This document shows positions 54,724 to 63,425 of a stretch of 64,000 nt of DNA, in pieces. Position numbers and translations under genes: made by a program. The stretch's first letter is position 1; every line of letters begins with the position of its first letter. A model generated the notes under the pieces. It saw nothing but the letters and a program-made list of their open reading frames with translations, had not been told where the DNA came from and did no database searches. Location of the stretch: contig NZ_JAGPNL010000005.1 of the NCBI RefSeq assembly GCF_018069565.1, forward strand, positions 310,001 through 374,000, read 5' to 3'. The stretch is from Streptomyces tagetis. Lineage in GTDB: Bacteria > Actinomycetota > Actinomycetes > Streptomycetales > Streptomycetaceae.

Positions 54724-56718
54724 TCACGCTCCCGTGGCGACGAGGACGACGGCGACCGTGAGGACGACGGTGCCGGCGAGCAGCGCGCTCACATAGGTCT
54801 GCACATTGCCGGTCTGGGCCCGGCGTACGGCGGCGCCGAGCAGGCGGGGCAGGAGGCCGGCCCCGCGTACGTAGGTGTCGACGACCTCGCGGTCGAGGAA
54901 GCGGACGAGGCTCGCCGCGGCCAGCACCGGGCGGACGAACAGCGTCGAGTACACGGCGTCCAGGTGGAAGCCTGCGGCGGCGTGCCGGTGCAGCGGGCCG
55001 AGCAGCAGCCGTCCGGGGTCGGAGGGGTCGGCGGCGGAGGCGATGTCGCCGTAGGCGGGGGTGTGGCTGGCGATGGCCTCGGCCTCCACCAGTGCGGCGT
55101 CGCCCTCCGGGTGGGCGGCGACGGCGCCCAGCGGTACGCGGGAGGCGAGCGCGGTGGTGTGCCGCCAGGCGGCATAGGTGACGATGCCGCCGACCAGGGC
55201 GACTCCGGTGCCGAGGACGGAGGTGGTGAGGGCGGGGGTGAGGTCCCGGCCGTCGAACCAGTCGGGCAGTACGCGGAAGGCGAGCCCGCCGAGGGCGAGG
55301 GAGGGGAGGGCGAGGACCCACAGGACGGCGTTCATGACGACCGGCTGGCGGCCGTGGTCGGGGGCCTCGGTGCCCCGTCCCCGGAAGGCCAGCAGCCACA
55401 GGCGCATCGCGTAGCCGGCGGTGAGCACGGCGGTGAGCAGGCCGGCGACGAGGACGGTCCAGCCCGCGGCGCCGGACGCGTGCGCGGTGTGGCCGGTGGC
55501 GGCGCGTTCGGCGGCGACGAGGACGGACTCCTTGGAGAAGAAGCCGCTGAAGGGCGGGATCGCGGCGAGCGCGAGCAGTGCCACGGTCGTCGTCCAGTAG
55601 GCGTCCGGGACCCGGTCGCGCAGGTTCCGCATGCGGGACATGGCGGCCAGGGAGTTGGTGCCGGCGGCGTGGATGATCACGCCGGCGGCGAGGAAGAGCA
55701 GCGCCTTGAAGGCGCCGTGGGTGAGGAGGTGGAAGACGGCGGCACCGCGGTCGCCGGCGGCGAGGGCGCCTGTCATGTAGCCGAGCTGGCCGATGGTCGA
55801 GTAGGCGAGGACGCGTTTGATGTCGTCCTGGGCGAGGGCGGCGAGCGCCGAGCCGACCATGGTGACGGCTGCCATGACGGCGAGGACGAGCATCGCGGCC
55901 GGGGACGCCTCGAAGAGCGGGAGGAGGCGGGCGACGAAGTAGACGCCGGCGGCGACCATCGTCGCGGCGTGGATCAGCGCGGAGACGGGGGTGGGGCCGG
56001 CCATCGCGTCCGGCAGCCAGGTGTGCAGCGGGAACTGCGCGGACTTGCCCGCCACACCGGCCAGGAGCAGCAGCGCGATGACGGTGGGGTGGTCGATCGA
56101 CCCGTGCGCGACGGCGCCGAGGATCTTCGTGACACGGAACGAGCCGGCGTCGGTGGCCAGCGCGAACAGGCCGATCAGGAAGGGGACGTCGCCGAGCTTG
56201 GTGACGAGGAACGCCTTGAGGGAGGCGGCGCGCGCCTCGGGGGTCTCCCAGTAGTGGCCGACCAGGAAGTAGGAGCAGATGCCCATGACCTCCCAGCCGA
56301 CCAGCAGCACCATCAGGTCGCCGGAGTAGACGACGAGGAACATCGCGGAGGTGAAGAGGGAGACGAGGGCCGCGTACGAGGGGTAGCGGGGGTCGTCGCG
56401 GAGGTAGCCCGTCGAGTAGACCTGCACGCAGGTGGCGACGCAGCCGACCAGCACGGCGACGAGGGCGGCGAAGCCGTCGACGTGCAGGGCGAGGGCGATG
56501 GGGACGGACCCGGTGGGGGTCAGCTCCGTGGCGGCGTCGACGGCGGCGCCTCCGCCCTGGCGGGCGGCGACCAGGGCGGCGAGGACCAGGGAGGCGAGGG
56601 TCGGCAGGACGGCGAGCGGCCTGACGAAGCCGGGCGCCGTACGGCCGAGCAGCAGGCCGGCGGCGGCCCCGAGGAAGGGCAGCAGCGGGACGAGGACGGC
56701 GAGGGTGGTCGTGGTCAC
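54724..56718 (-). CDS. nuoL: Complex I-like subunit L (antiporter-type with lateral helix)
   Basis: 664 residues from GTG 56718. Conserved YSGDLMVLLVGWEVMGICSY, KSAQFPLHTWLPDAMAGPTP, and AYSTIGQLGYM. The C-terminal extension after residue 500 corresponds to the lateral helix HL region (TLFVRPVLAAASLVRFLDRE then membrane helix). Overlaps nuoK by four bases. Confidence 0.93.
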   Translation of the reverse strand: MTTTTLAVLVPLLPFLGAAAGLLLGRTAPGFVRPLAVLPTLASLVLAALVAARQGGGAAVDAATELTPTGSVPIALALHVDGFAALVAVLVGCVATCVQVYSTGYLRDDPRYPSYAALVSLFTSAMFLVVYSGDLMVLLVGWEVMGICSYFLVGHYWETPEARAASLKAFLVTKLGDVPFLIGLFALATDAGSFRVTKILGAVAHGSIDHPTVIALLLLAGVAGKSAQFPLHTWLPDAMAGPTPVSALIHAATMVAAGVYFVARLLPLFEASPAAMLVLAVMAAVTMVGSALAALAQDDIKRVLAYSTIGQLGYMTGALAAGDRGAAVFHLLTHGAFKALLFLAAGVIIHAAGTNSLAAMSRMRNLRDRVPDAYWTTTVALLALAAIPPFSGFFSKESVLVAAERAATGHTAHASGAAGWTVLVAGLLTAVLTAGYAMRLWLLAFRGRGTEAPDHGRQPVVMNAVLWVLALPSLALGGLAFRVLPDWFDGRDLTPALTTSVLGTGVALVGGIVTYAAWRHTTALASRVPLGAVAAHPEGDAALVEAEAIASHTPAYGDIASAADPSDPGRLLLGPLHRHAAAGFHLDAVYSTLFVRPVLAAASLVRFLDREVVDTYVRGAGLLPRLLGAAVRRAQTGNVQTYVSALLAGTVVLTVAVVLVATGA

Positions 56719-57101
56719 GCGGTGGCCTCAGCCTTCTCGTCGGCCGTCCCGGCCGTGGGGGCGTCGGGGTCGGTGCCGTCCGGGCTCTCGGCGGTGTCGC
56801 GGAGCCGGTCGATGTCCGCGGTGCCGCGGTTGCGGTGGACGGCGAGGACGATGGCCAGGCCGATGCCGATCTCGGCGGCGGCGATGGCGATGGTGAACAG
56901 GGCGAGGGCCTGTCCGGAGTGCAGGGTGTCCTCGGCCGCCTTGGCGAGCCAGACGTCGAAGGCGACGAGGTTGAGGTTGACGGCGTTGAGCATCAGCTCG
57001 ACCGACATGAGGACGAGGATCGCGTTGCGCCGGGCGAGGACTCCGTAGAGGCCGGTGCAGAAGAGGAGGGCGGAGAGGACGGCGGGATAGGCGAGGTGCA
57101 T
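56715..57101 (-). CDS. nuoK: Complex I-like subunit K
   Basis: 128 residues, three helices; the two conserved membrane glutamates fall in MSVELMLNAVNLNLVAF and FTIAIAAAEIGIGLAI. A Asp/Thr/Ala-rich C-terminal extension of about 30 residues goes beyond the usual 100-residue length. Start ATG overlaps the nuoJ stop by one base. Confidence 0.93.
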   Translation of the reverse strand: MHLAYPAVLSALLFCTGLYGVLARRNAILVLMSVELMLNAVNLNLVAFDVWLAKAAEDTLHSGQALALFTIAIAAAEIGIGLAIVLAVHRNRGTADIDRLRDTAESPDGTDPDAPTAGTADEKAEATA

Positions 57102-58150
57102 CAGCGGGCACCGCCCTTGCCGGGGTCACGGGGGGTGGGGGCGCCGGGGGCGGGATCGCCGGGGGCGGGGCCGGGGGCGGGGGCGGGGGCGGGAGTAGGG
57201 GCGTCGGGGGCGGGGGCGGGGCCGTCGGGGGCCTGGGGGGTCCCGGAGGGCGAGCCGGTGGCCGGTGGGCCGCTGTCCGGGGCCGGGCCGGAGCCCGGGG
57301 CCGGGCCGGAGGTCGGGGCCGGGCCGGAGGTCGGGGCCGGGCCGGAGCCCTGGGCCGGGGTGGTGCCCGGGGCCAGGGTGGTGCCCGGGGCCGGAGTGGC
57401 CCTCGCGGCGGCGCCGGTGGCCGGGCCGGTGGCGTCGTTCGGGCCGGTGGCCGGACCGGTGCCGGGGGTTCTGGCTCGTGGGCTTCCGGAGGTGGTGGCG
57501 GTCGGCGGGGTCGGGCCGGTTCCCGACGGGGTGGGGGCCGGGGCCGGTGAGGGGCCGGTCCGGGCAGGTCCCGCGGTGGTGCGGCGGGAGAGGACGATGG
57601 CGCCGACGAGGGCGGCGAGGAGGAGGACGGAGAGCGCCTCGAAGGGGAGCACCCAGTGCTGGAAGAGGCTCGCCCCGGTGACCCGGGTGGAGCCGGCGGC
57701 GGGCCCGTCCAGGTCTATCCGGACCGTGCGGAAGGCGTCGACGACGACCCAGACCAGGGCCGCCGCGGCGGCGAGGGCCACGGCGAGGGCGACCGGGCGG
57801 TTGCCGGAGTCGGCGTCGGGCGAGCGTCCGATGGGCGCCTTGGTGAGCATCAGGCCGAACAGGAGGAGGACGACTACGGAACCGACGTAGATGAGGACCT
57901 GCACCCAGGCGATGAACTCGGCGGTGAGCAGCAGGTACTCGACCGCGAGGCCGCCGAGGGCCACCACCAGCCACAGGGCGGCGTGGACGAGCTGCCGGGT
58001 GGTGACGGTGACGACGGCGGCGCCGAAGGTGACGAGCCCGACGAGGAGGAAGGTGATCTCGACGCCGGTCGGGGAGAGGAAGCCGGGGGCTTCGGCGGCC
58101 GTGGTCGCGGTGTCCGCCGTGAGGCGCGCGAGGGTCGCTGCGGGGGTCAT
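57101..58150 (-). CDS. nuoJ: Complex I-like subunit J with long disordered tail
   Basis: 349 residues, versus roughly 200 for normal NuoJ. Residues 25-190 are the usual five-helix protein (AWVQVLIYVGSVVVLLLFGL). Residues 191-349 are almost wholly Pro, Ala, Gly, Thr and Ser (GSGPAP and TSGPAP repeats), with no membrane segment. The tail should be cytoplasmic or periplasmic depending on topology; its role is unknown. Overlaps nuoI by four bases. Confidence 0.93.
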   Translation of the reverse strand: MTPAATLARLTADTATTAAEAPGFLSPTGVEITFLLVGLVTFGAAVVTVTTRQLVHAALWLVVALGGLAVEYLLLTAEFIAWVQVLIYVGSVVVLLLFGLMLTKAPIGRSPDADSGNRPVALAVALAAAAALVWVVVDAFRTVRIDLDGPAAGSTRVTGASLFQHWVLPFEALSVLLLAALVGAIVLSRRTTAGPARTGPSPAPAPTPSGTGPTPPTATTSGSPRARTPGTGPATGPNDATGPATGAAARATPAPGTTLAPGTTPAQGSGPAPTSGPAPTSGPAPGSGPAPDSGPPATGSPSGTPQAPDGPAPAPDAPTPAPAPAPGPAPGDPAPGAPTPRDPGKGGAR

Positions 58151-58701
58151 TCCCGGCCCTCCTGCCGGTCGGTGTCCTGCTGGGCGGCGAGCTTGTCAGC
58201 CGTCTTGCGAGCGGCGGCCAGTTCCTTCGGCTCCTCCGCGCCGGGGTCGAGGGCCGGTGGCGCCGGGACCGTCCACATCCACTCGCGGAGCCGGTCCCGC
58301 TCGTGGGTGAGTTCGAGGATGTCCGTCTCGGCGTACTCGAACTCCGGGGACCAGAAGAGCGCGTCGAAGGGACAGACCTCGATGCAGATACCGCAGTACA
58401 TGCAGAGGGAGAAGTCGATGGCGAAGCGGTCGAGGACGTTGCGGCTGCGCTCGCGTCCGCCGGGCGTGGCCGCGGGGACGGTCTCCTTGTGGGAGTCGAT
58501 GTAGATGCACCAGTCGGGGCACTCGCGGGCGCAGAGCATGCAGACCGTGCAGTTCTCCTCGAACAGGCCGATCACGCCGCGGGTGCGCGGGGGCAGGTCG
58601 GGCTGGACGTCCGGGTACTGCTCGGTGACCGTCCTGCGGGTCATCGTGCGCAGGGTGACGGCGAGGCCCTTGGCCAGGCCGGAGCCGGGGATCGGGGCCA
58701 T
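58147..58701 (-). CDS. nuoI: Complex I-like subunit I (two 4Fe-4S clusters)
   Basis: 184 residues from ATG 58701, overlapping the nuoH stop by one base. Two ferredoxin-like 4Fe-4S motifs: CTVCMLCARECPDWC and CMYCGICIEVCPFDAL. Gives the clusters N6a/N6b that hand electrons to NuoB in a normal Complex I. In this operon the upstream chain subunits (E, F, G) are absent, so the electron donor to it is undefined. Confidence 0.93.
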   Translation of the reverse strand: MAPIPGSGLAKGLAVTLRTMTRRTVTEQYPDVQPDLPPRTRGVIGLFEENCTVCMLCARECPDWCIYIDSHKETVPAATPGGRERSRNVLDRFAIDFSLCMYCGICIEVCPFDALFWSPEFEYAETDILELTHERDRLREWMWTVPAPPALDPGAEEPKELAAARKTADKLAAQQDTDRQEGRE

Positions 58702-59669
58702 CAGAGGAACACCACCTTGACGACGCCGGTGAGGGCGATCTGGGCGAGGGCGAGGGGGACGAGGAGGGTCCAGGAGAGTTTCTGGAGCTGGTCCTCGCGC
58801 AGCCGCGGGTAGGTGACGCGCAGCCAGATCACGACGAAGGCGAGGAGGGCCGCCTTCAGCAGGGTCCACACCCAGCCGAGGCCGTCCGCGCCCCAGGGGC
58901 CGTGCCAGCCGCCCAGGAAGAGGACGGTGGTCAGGCCGCACAGGACGACGATCCCGGCGTACTCGGCGAGCAGGAAGAGGGCGAAGCGCAGGCCGGTGTA
59001 CTCGGTGTACGCGCCGAAGATGATCTCGGAGTCGGCGACCGGCATGTCGAAGGGCGGGCGCTGGAGTTCGGCCAGTCCGGCGACGAAGAAGACGATCGCG
59101 CCGACGAGCTGCCACGGCAGCCACCACCAGGTGAAGGCGTCGAGGATGCCCGGGAGTGAGACGGTGCCGGCCGCCATGGCCACGGAGGCGGCGGCGAGCA
59201 GCATCGGGAGTTCGTAGGCGAGGAGCTGGGCCGCGGTGCGCAGGGCGCCCAGGAGGGAGAACTTGTTGGCGGAGGCCCAGCCGGCCATGAGCGAGCCGAG
59301 GACGCCGACGCCCATGACGGCGAGGACGAAGAAGATGCCGGCGTCGACCACCTGGCCGACGGCGCCTTCGCCGGGGCCGACGGGGATGACGAGGAGCACG
59401 AGGAGGTAGGGCAGCAGCGCGACGGCGGGGGCGAGTTGGAAGACACGCCGGTCCGCTTCCGCGGGGACGATGTCCTCCTTCTGCGCGAACTTCACGCCGT
59501 CCGCGACGAGCTGGGCCCAGCCGTGGAAGCCGCCCGCGTACATCGGGCCGACGCGGCCCTGCATGTGGGCCATCACCTTGTGCTCGGTCTGGCCGACGAG
59601 CAGGGGGAAGGTGAGGAAGACGGCGAGGACGACGAGGAGGCGCAGGGTGACGTCCAGTACGTCGTTCAC
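58701..59669 (-). CDS. nuoH: Complex I-like subunit H
   Basis: 322 residues, eight helices. Conserved HMQGRVGPMYAGGFHGWAQL, ADGVKFAQKEDIVPAEADRR, AELQRPPFDMPVADSEIIFG and EYAG; these form the quinone-access entry with NuoB and NuoD. NuoD is not encoded here. Overlaps nuoC by four bases. Confidence 0.94.
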   Translation of the reverse strand: MNDVLDVTLRLLVVLAVFLTFPLLVGQTEHKVMAHMQGRVGPMYAGGFHGWAQLVADGVKFAQKEDIVPAEADRRVFQLAPAVALLPYLLVLLVIPVGPGEGAVGQVVDAGIFFVLAVMGVGVLGSLMAGWASANKFSLLGALRTAAQLLAYELPMLLAAASVAMAAGTVSLPGILDAFTWWWLPWQLVGAIVFFVAGLAELQRPPFDMPVADSEIIFGAYTEYTGLRFALFLLAEYAGIVVLCGLTTVLFLGGWHGPWGADGLGWVWTLLKAALLAFVVIWLRVTYPRLREDQLQKLSWTLLVPLALAQIALTGVVKVVFL

Positions 59670-60820
59670 CGCGGGCCTCCAGGGGGGTTCGGCCGGTTCT
59701 CGTCGGGGGTCGGAGTGGTGGTGCCGGGCTCGTCGGCCGGGGCGGGCTCGTGGGCCGGGGCGGGCTGCTCGGCCGGGGGGTCCGTGCGCTCGGGCGGCGC
59801 CTCGGGTGCGGTCTCGGGCCCGGCCTCCGGTCCGGTCTCGGGCCCGGTCAGCGGTCCGGCGTCGGGTCCGGCCTCCGGTTCGTCGAAGGCGGGGCGGGCG
59901 TGGTGCCAGGGGGCGTCCGCGCTGCGGGGTACGACGGGGGCGGTACGGGGGGCGGGGGCTCCCGAGCCGGTGCCGGTGTCAGTGCCGGCCCCCGTGTCCG
60001 AGCCGGTGCCGGTCGGCGTCTCCTTGCCGGTCTCCTCCGTCTTCGCCGCGCGCTGGCTCGCCGAGCCCTCGCTCGCGCTGCGGGAACGCCGGGGTGTCTG
60101 GCTCGCCGAGCCCTCCGAGGCGCTGCGGGTGCGCCGGGGGGCGGTCGCCGCCGGGGGCGTCTGGCCGGTGGAGCCTTCCGCGGCCGAGCGGGTGCGGCGG
60201 GCGGGGCGCTCCCCCGCCGTACGGCCGGCGCCGCGGGCCGTGGCCGGGGGGAGCTGGCCCTTGAGAGGGCCCCATTCGTTGGGGTCGGGGACGCCCGGGG
60301 GGAGCATCTGGCGGCGCCGGGGGCCGCCGTGCTCGGACTCGCCGGGTTCCTTCGCGCCGGGCCACGCCTTGGCGACCCGGGCGGCGAGGACGAAGTCCTT
60401 GCGCAGCGGGTGGCCCTCGAAGCCCTCGGGGAGCAGCAGGTGGTCCAGCCCGGGGTGGCCCTCGAAGACGACGCCGAACATCTCGTGGGTCTCGCGTTCG
60501 TGCCAGCCTGCGCCCGCGTACACGCCGACGGCGGTGGGCAGGACGGGGGCCTCGTGCGGGACCGTGGTGCGCAGCAGCAGTTTGCGCACCGGGGCGAGGG
60601 CGGCGAGGTGCGCGGCGACGCGCATCCCGGTGCCCGGTTCGTCGACCGCGCTCAGCCAGTCGAAGTAGGTGCAGCCCAGCCGGTCGCGGGCGGTCTCCAG
60701 GGCGCTGATCCACTCCGCCGCCGGGACGTCCACGCACAGGACGTCGTACGACTCCTCGGCCACGGCCTCCGGTCCGAAGAGCGTGGTGACGGCCTCGGGC
60801 AGCCAGCCGGCCGCGCTCAT
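59666..60820 (-). CDS. nuoC: Complex I-like subunit C with long disordered tail
   Basis: 384 residues. Residues 1-160 are the 30-kDa domain with the signature HERETHEMFGVVFEGHPGLD then LLPEGFEGHPLRKDF. The remaining 220 residues are low complexity, with three RRTRSASEGSASQ-type repeats at 208-256 and then Gly/Thr/Pro/Glu-rich sequence. NuoC normally sits beside NuoD or is fused to it; no NuoD domain is present in the tail. Overlaps nuoB and nuoH. Confidence 0.93.
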   Translation of the reverse strand: MSAAGWLPEAVTTLFGPEAVAEESYDVLCVDVPAAEWISALETARDRLGCTYFDWLSAVDEPGTGMRVAAHLAALAPVRKLLLRTTVPHEAPVLPTAVGVYAGAGWHERETHEMFGVVFEGHPGLDHLLLPEGFEGHPLRKDFVLAARVAKAWPGAKEPGESEHGGPRRRQMLPPGVPDPNEWGPLKGQLPPATARGAGRTAGERPARRTRSAAEGSTGQTPPAATAPRRTRSASEGSASQTPRRSRSASEGSASQRAAKTEETGKETPTGTGSDTGAGTDTGTGSGAPAPRTAPVVPRSADAPWHHARPAFDEPEAGPDAGPLTGPETGPEAGPETAPEAPPERTDPPAEQPAPAHEPAPADEPGTTTPTPDENRPNPPGGPR

Positions 60821-61536
60821 CGCGCCTCCCCCGAGCCGGAATCCGAGCCGGTATCCGCACCACCAGGACCCGCACCACCGGAATCCCCACCACCAGAACC
60901 CAAACCACCGGAACCCGCACCAAGACTCCCCCCGCCCCCCGCCCCCGGCGGCGCGACCAGCCCGCTCTGGAGGGCCGCCGCCGACGGGCGGGACGCGGAG
61001 GTGCCGTACCGCTCGCCGAGCGACTCCCGCGCGATCTTCTCCTGGAGTTTCAGGATGCCCTGGAGCAGCGCCTCGGGCCGGGGCGGGCAGCCGGGGACGT
61101 AGACGTCGACGGGGAGGATCTGGTCGACGCCCTTGGTGACGGAGTAGGAGTCCCAGTACGGGCCGCCGCAGTTGGAGCAGGCGCCGAAGGAGATGACGTA
61201 CTTCGGCTCGGGCATCTGCTCGTAGAGGCGTTTGATCGCCGGGGCCATCTTGTCGGTGACCGTGCCGGAGACCACCATCAGGTCGGCCTGCCGGGGGCCC
61301 GGCGCGAAGGGGATGACGCCGAGGCGGATGAAGTCGTGCCGGGCCATCGACGCGGCGATGAACTCGATGGCGCAGCAGGCGAGGCCGAAGTTGAAGACCC
61401 AGAGCGAGTAGCGGCGGCCCCAGTTGAGGACGACCTTCATCGGTTCGGGGGCCAGGCGGGAGAGCACGCCGAGCCGCTGGGGCTCCGGCAGCGGCACCGG
61501 ACCGGCGGGATCGGGCCGCGCGGCCCCGGGGTTCAC
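60817..61536 (-). CDS. nuoB: Complex I-like subunit B (N2 cluster)
   Basis: 239 residues from GTG 61536, which overlaps the nuoA stop by four bases. N2 cluster ligands C54, C55, C120 and C150 are in ACCAIE, GACSNCGG and VPGCPPRPE. The C-terminal 55 residues are Gly/Ser-rich and disordered. Core length and motifs are normal for NuoB. Confidence 0.94.
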   Translation of the reverse strand: MNPGAARPDPAGPVPLPEPQRLGVLSRLAPEPMKVVLNWGRRYSLWVFNFGLACCAIEFIAASMARHDFIRLGVIPFAPGPRQADLMVVSGTVTDKMAPAIKRLYEQMPEPKYVISFGACSNCGGPYWDSYSVTKGVDQILPVDVYVPGCPPRPEALLQGILKLQEKIARESLGERYGTSASRPSAAALQSGLVAPPGAGGGGSLGAGSGGLGSGGGDSGGAGPGGADTGSDSGSGEAR

Positions 61537-61958
61537 GCCCACGACAGGACGCCCTTCTTGTATGCGTACAGCAGGCCCACGGTCAGGAAGCCGAGGAAGA
61601 CGAACATCTCCACGAGCATCGTCGCCCCGTACCCGGGGTCGGCGAAGACCGTGGCCCAGGGGAAGAGGAAGATCGAGTCGACGGCGAAGACGACGTAGAG
61701 GAAGGCGTAGACGTAGTACCGGACCTGGGTGTGGGCCCAGCCCTCGCCGACCGGGTCGACGCCGCACTCGTAGGTGAGGAGCTTCTCCGGGGTGGGGACC
61801 ACGGGCCGCAGCAGGCGGCCGGCCCCGAAGGCGACGGCGACGAAGAGCACGCCGAGGACGGCGAGCACTCCGACGACCGAGTAGGACGGGAAGTACCCCG
61901 CCGCGAGCACGGTGGTCGCGGCGCCGGCGGGCCCGTCGCCGGCGGTCGGTTGCGGCAC
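61533..61958 (-). CDS. nuoA: Complex I-like subunit A
   Basis: 141 residues, three helices, GTG 61958 with GGGAGGGA ribosome site. Conserved YECGVDPVGEGWAHTQVRYY and VEMFVFLGFLTVGLLYAYKK. First gene of the operon; a dyad and a promoter lie 60-115 bases upstream. Overlaps nuoB. Confidence 0.94.
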   Translation of the reverse strand: MPQPTAGDGPAGAATTVLAAGYFPSYSVVGVLAVLGVLFVAVAFGAGRLLRPVVPTPEKLLTYECGVDPVGEGWAHTQVRYYVYAFLYVVFAVDSIFLFPWATVFADPGYGATMLVEMFVFLGFLTVGLLYAYKKGVLSWA

Positions 61959-62019
61959 GTCCGTCCCTCCCTGTCCCGGAGGCGTGTCGCCCGGCCGTGT
62001 GGCGCGGGCGCGAACGCCG

Positions 62020-62045
62020 CCGTGTCGACGATCTGTCCGACACGG
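62020..62045. promoter_or_regulatory. Dyad near the nuo operon start of transcription
   Basis: CCGTGTCG (62020-62027) and CGACACGG (62038-62045) form a perfect 8-bp inverted repeat with a 10-base centre. It lies just downstream of the candidate -10 box, so a repressor bound here would block transcription. Confidence 0.6.
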
Positions 62046-62046
62046 G

Positions 62047-62074
62047 AGTCTAGGGCCTGTTAAAGAGACGGTAA
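62047..62074 (-). promoter_or_regulatory. Candidate nuo operon promoter
   Basis: On the minus strand TTACCG (62074-62069) and TAGACT (62052-62047) are separated by 16 bases, about 90 bases before nuoA. The -10 is good and the -35 weak. Confidence 0.5.
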
Positions 62075-62177
62075 GCAGCCCGTCGGGACCCTTCGGGGCC
62101 GGGGTGGGGTTTTCCTCAGGGCGGCCCGGCGGCCCACCTCATGGCGCGGTGGCGCGCGGCACGGCACGCTGGCACGT

Positions 62178-63425
62178 ATGACCGAACGCCACTCGACCTC
62201 CCCCTTCGCCGGGTCCGCCGGGTCCGCCGGGTCCGCCGGGTCCGCCGGTAACACTGACGGCGGCGCGCTGCCGCCGGCCCGGCTCGCCTACGACGCGCAC
62301 ACCTGGAGGGAGATCGCCCACCTGCTGGCGAACCTCCCGATGGCGCTGATCGGTTTCGTCTACACCATCACGATGGTGCTGGTCGGTTTCGGTCTGACGT
62401 TCACGGTGATCGGTCTGCCGCTGCTGGCGGCGGGGCTGCTGGGGTCCCGGCAACTGGGCAAGCTGGAGCGGGCGCGGGCCCGGTCGCTGCTCGGGGTGCG
62501 GGTGGAGGAGCCGAGCGCGGTACCGCTGCGGCGCGCGGGCGGTTTCCTGCCCCGGCTCTGGCTGGGGCTGAAGGACCCGGTGGGCTGGCGCACGGTGCTG
62601 TACGACCTGATGCGGCTGCCGTGGGGCATCCTCACCTTCACGGTGACGCTCGTCTCGCTGTTCGTGCTCTGGCCGGTGCTGCCGTTCCTGGCGCGGGGTC
62701 TGGCCAACGTGGACCGGGCGATGGTGCGGGCGCTGTTGTCGCCCTCGGACGAGCTGGAGCGGCGGATCGCCGAGCTGGAGTCGGACCGGGGCGTGGTGGT
62801 GGACACCGCCGCCGCCGACCTGCGCCGTATCGAACGCGACCTGCACGACGGAGCCCAGGCCCGCCTGGTCAACCTGGCGATGGGGCTGGGTCTGGCCAAG
62901 GAGAAGCTGCTGGAGGACCCGGACGCCGCGGCCCGGATGGTGGACGAGGCGCACGGCGAGGTGAAGCTCGCACTCCAGGAGCTGCGGGACCTGGCCCGGG
63001 GCATCCATCCCGCCGTCCTCACCGACCGCGGGCTCGACGCGGCCCTCTCCTCCGTCGCCTCCCGCTGCACCGTCCCCGTCTCCGTCACCGTCGACCTCGC
63101 CGAACGCCCCGCCGCCGCCATCGAGGGCATCGCCTACTTCACCGTCTCCGAACTCCTCCAGAACGTCAGCAAGCACAGCGGGGCGAGGACGGCCTCGGTG
63201 GAGGTGTGGCGTACGGAGGAACGGCTGCTGTTGCAGGTGGGCGACGACGGGCGCGGGGGCGCGCGGCTGGAGGGCGGTACCGGGATGCGCGGGCTCGCGG
63301 ACCGGCTGGGCGCGGTCGACGGGCTGTTCGTCGTCAGCTCGCCGGAGGGCGGTCCGACGGTGGTGACGGCCGAGCTGCCGTGGCGCGACCGCGTGGAGTC
63401 CGACGCGGCCCCCGCCGGCCACTGA
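62178..63425 (+). CDS. NarL-type sensor histidine kinase
   Basis: 415 residues. A repeated GSA stretch (residues 12-24), four membrane segments in a putative sensor domain (about 45-175), HisKA_3 dimerisation with H223 (RRIERDLHDGAQARLVNLAM), and a HATPase domain with N-box SELLQNVSKHSGARTA and GDDGRGG. It should phosphorylate a NarL/LuxR-type response regulator, none of which is inside the window. Divergent from the nuo operon; a role in its regulation is only positional inference. Homologous to the next gene. Confidence 0.93.
   Translation: MTERHSTSPFAGSAGSAGSAGSAGNTDGGALPPARLAYDAHTWREIAHLLANLPMALIGFVYTITMVLVGFGLTFTVIGLPLLAAGLLGSRQLGKLERARARSLLGVRVEEPSAVPLRRAGGFLPRLWLGLKDPVGWRTVLYDLMRLPWGILTFTVTLVSLFVLWPVLPFLARGLANVDRAMVRALLSPSDELERRIAELESDRGVVVDTAAADLRRIERDLHDGAQARLVNLAMGLGLAKEKLLEDPDAAARMVDEAHGEVKLALQELRDLARGIHPAVLTDRGLDAALSSVASRCTVPVSVTVDLAERPAAAIEGIAYFTVSELLQNVSKHSGARTASVEVWRTEERLLLQVGDDGRGGARLEGGTGMRGLADRLGAVDGLFVVSSPEGGPTVVTAELPWRDRVESDAAPAGH

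Noticed and set aside
59979..60923. 314-codon minus-strand frame overlapping nuoC in another phase
   Set aside because: Arg-rich shadow frame; nuoC is established by its 30-kDa signature and by overlaps with nuoB and nuoH.
60820..62043. 408-codon frame extending nuoB upstream through nuoA
   Set aside because: The extension is a shadow of nuoA. GTG 61536, overlapping the nuoA stop, fits the operon pattern.
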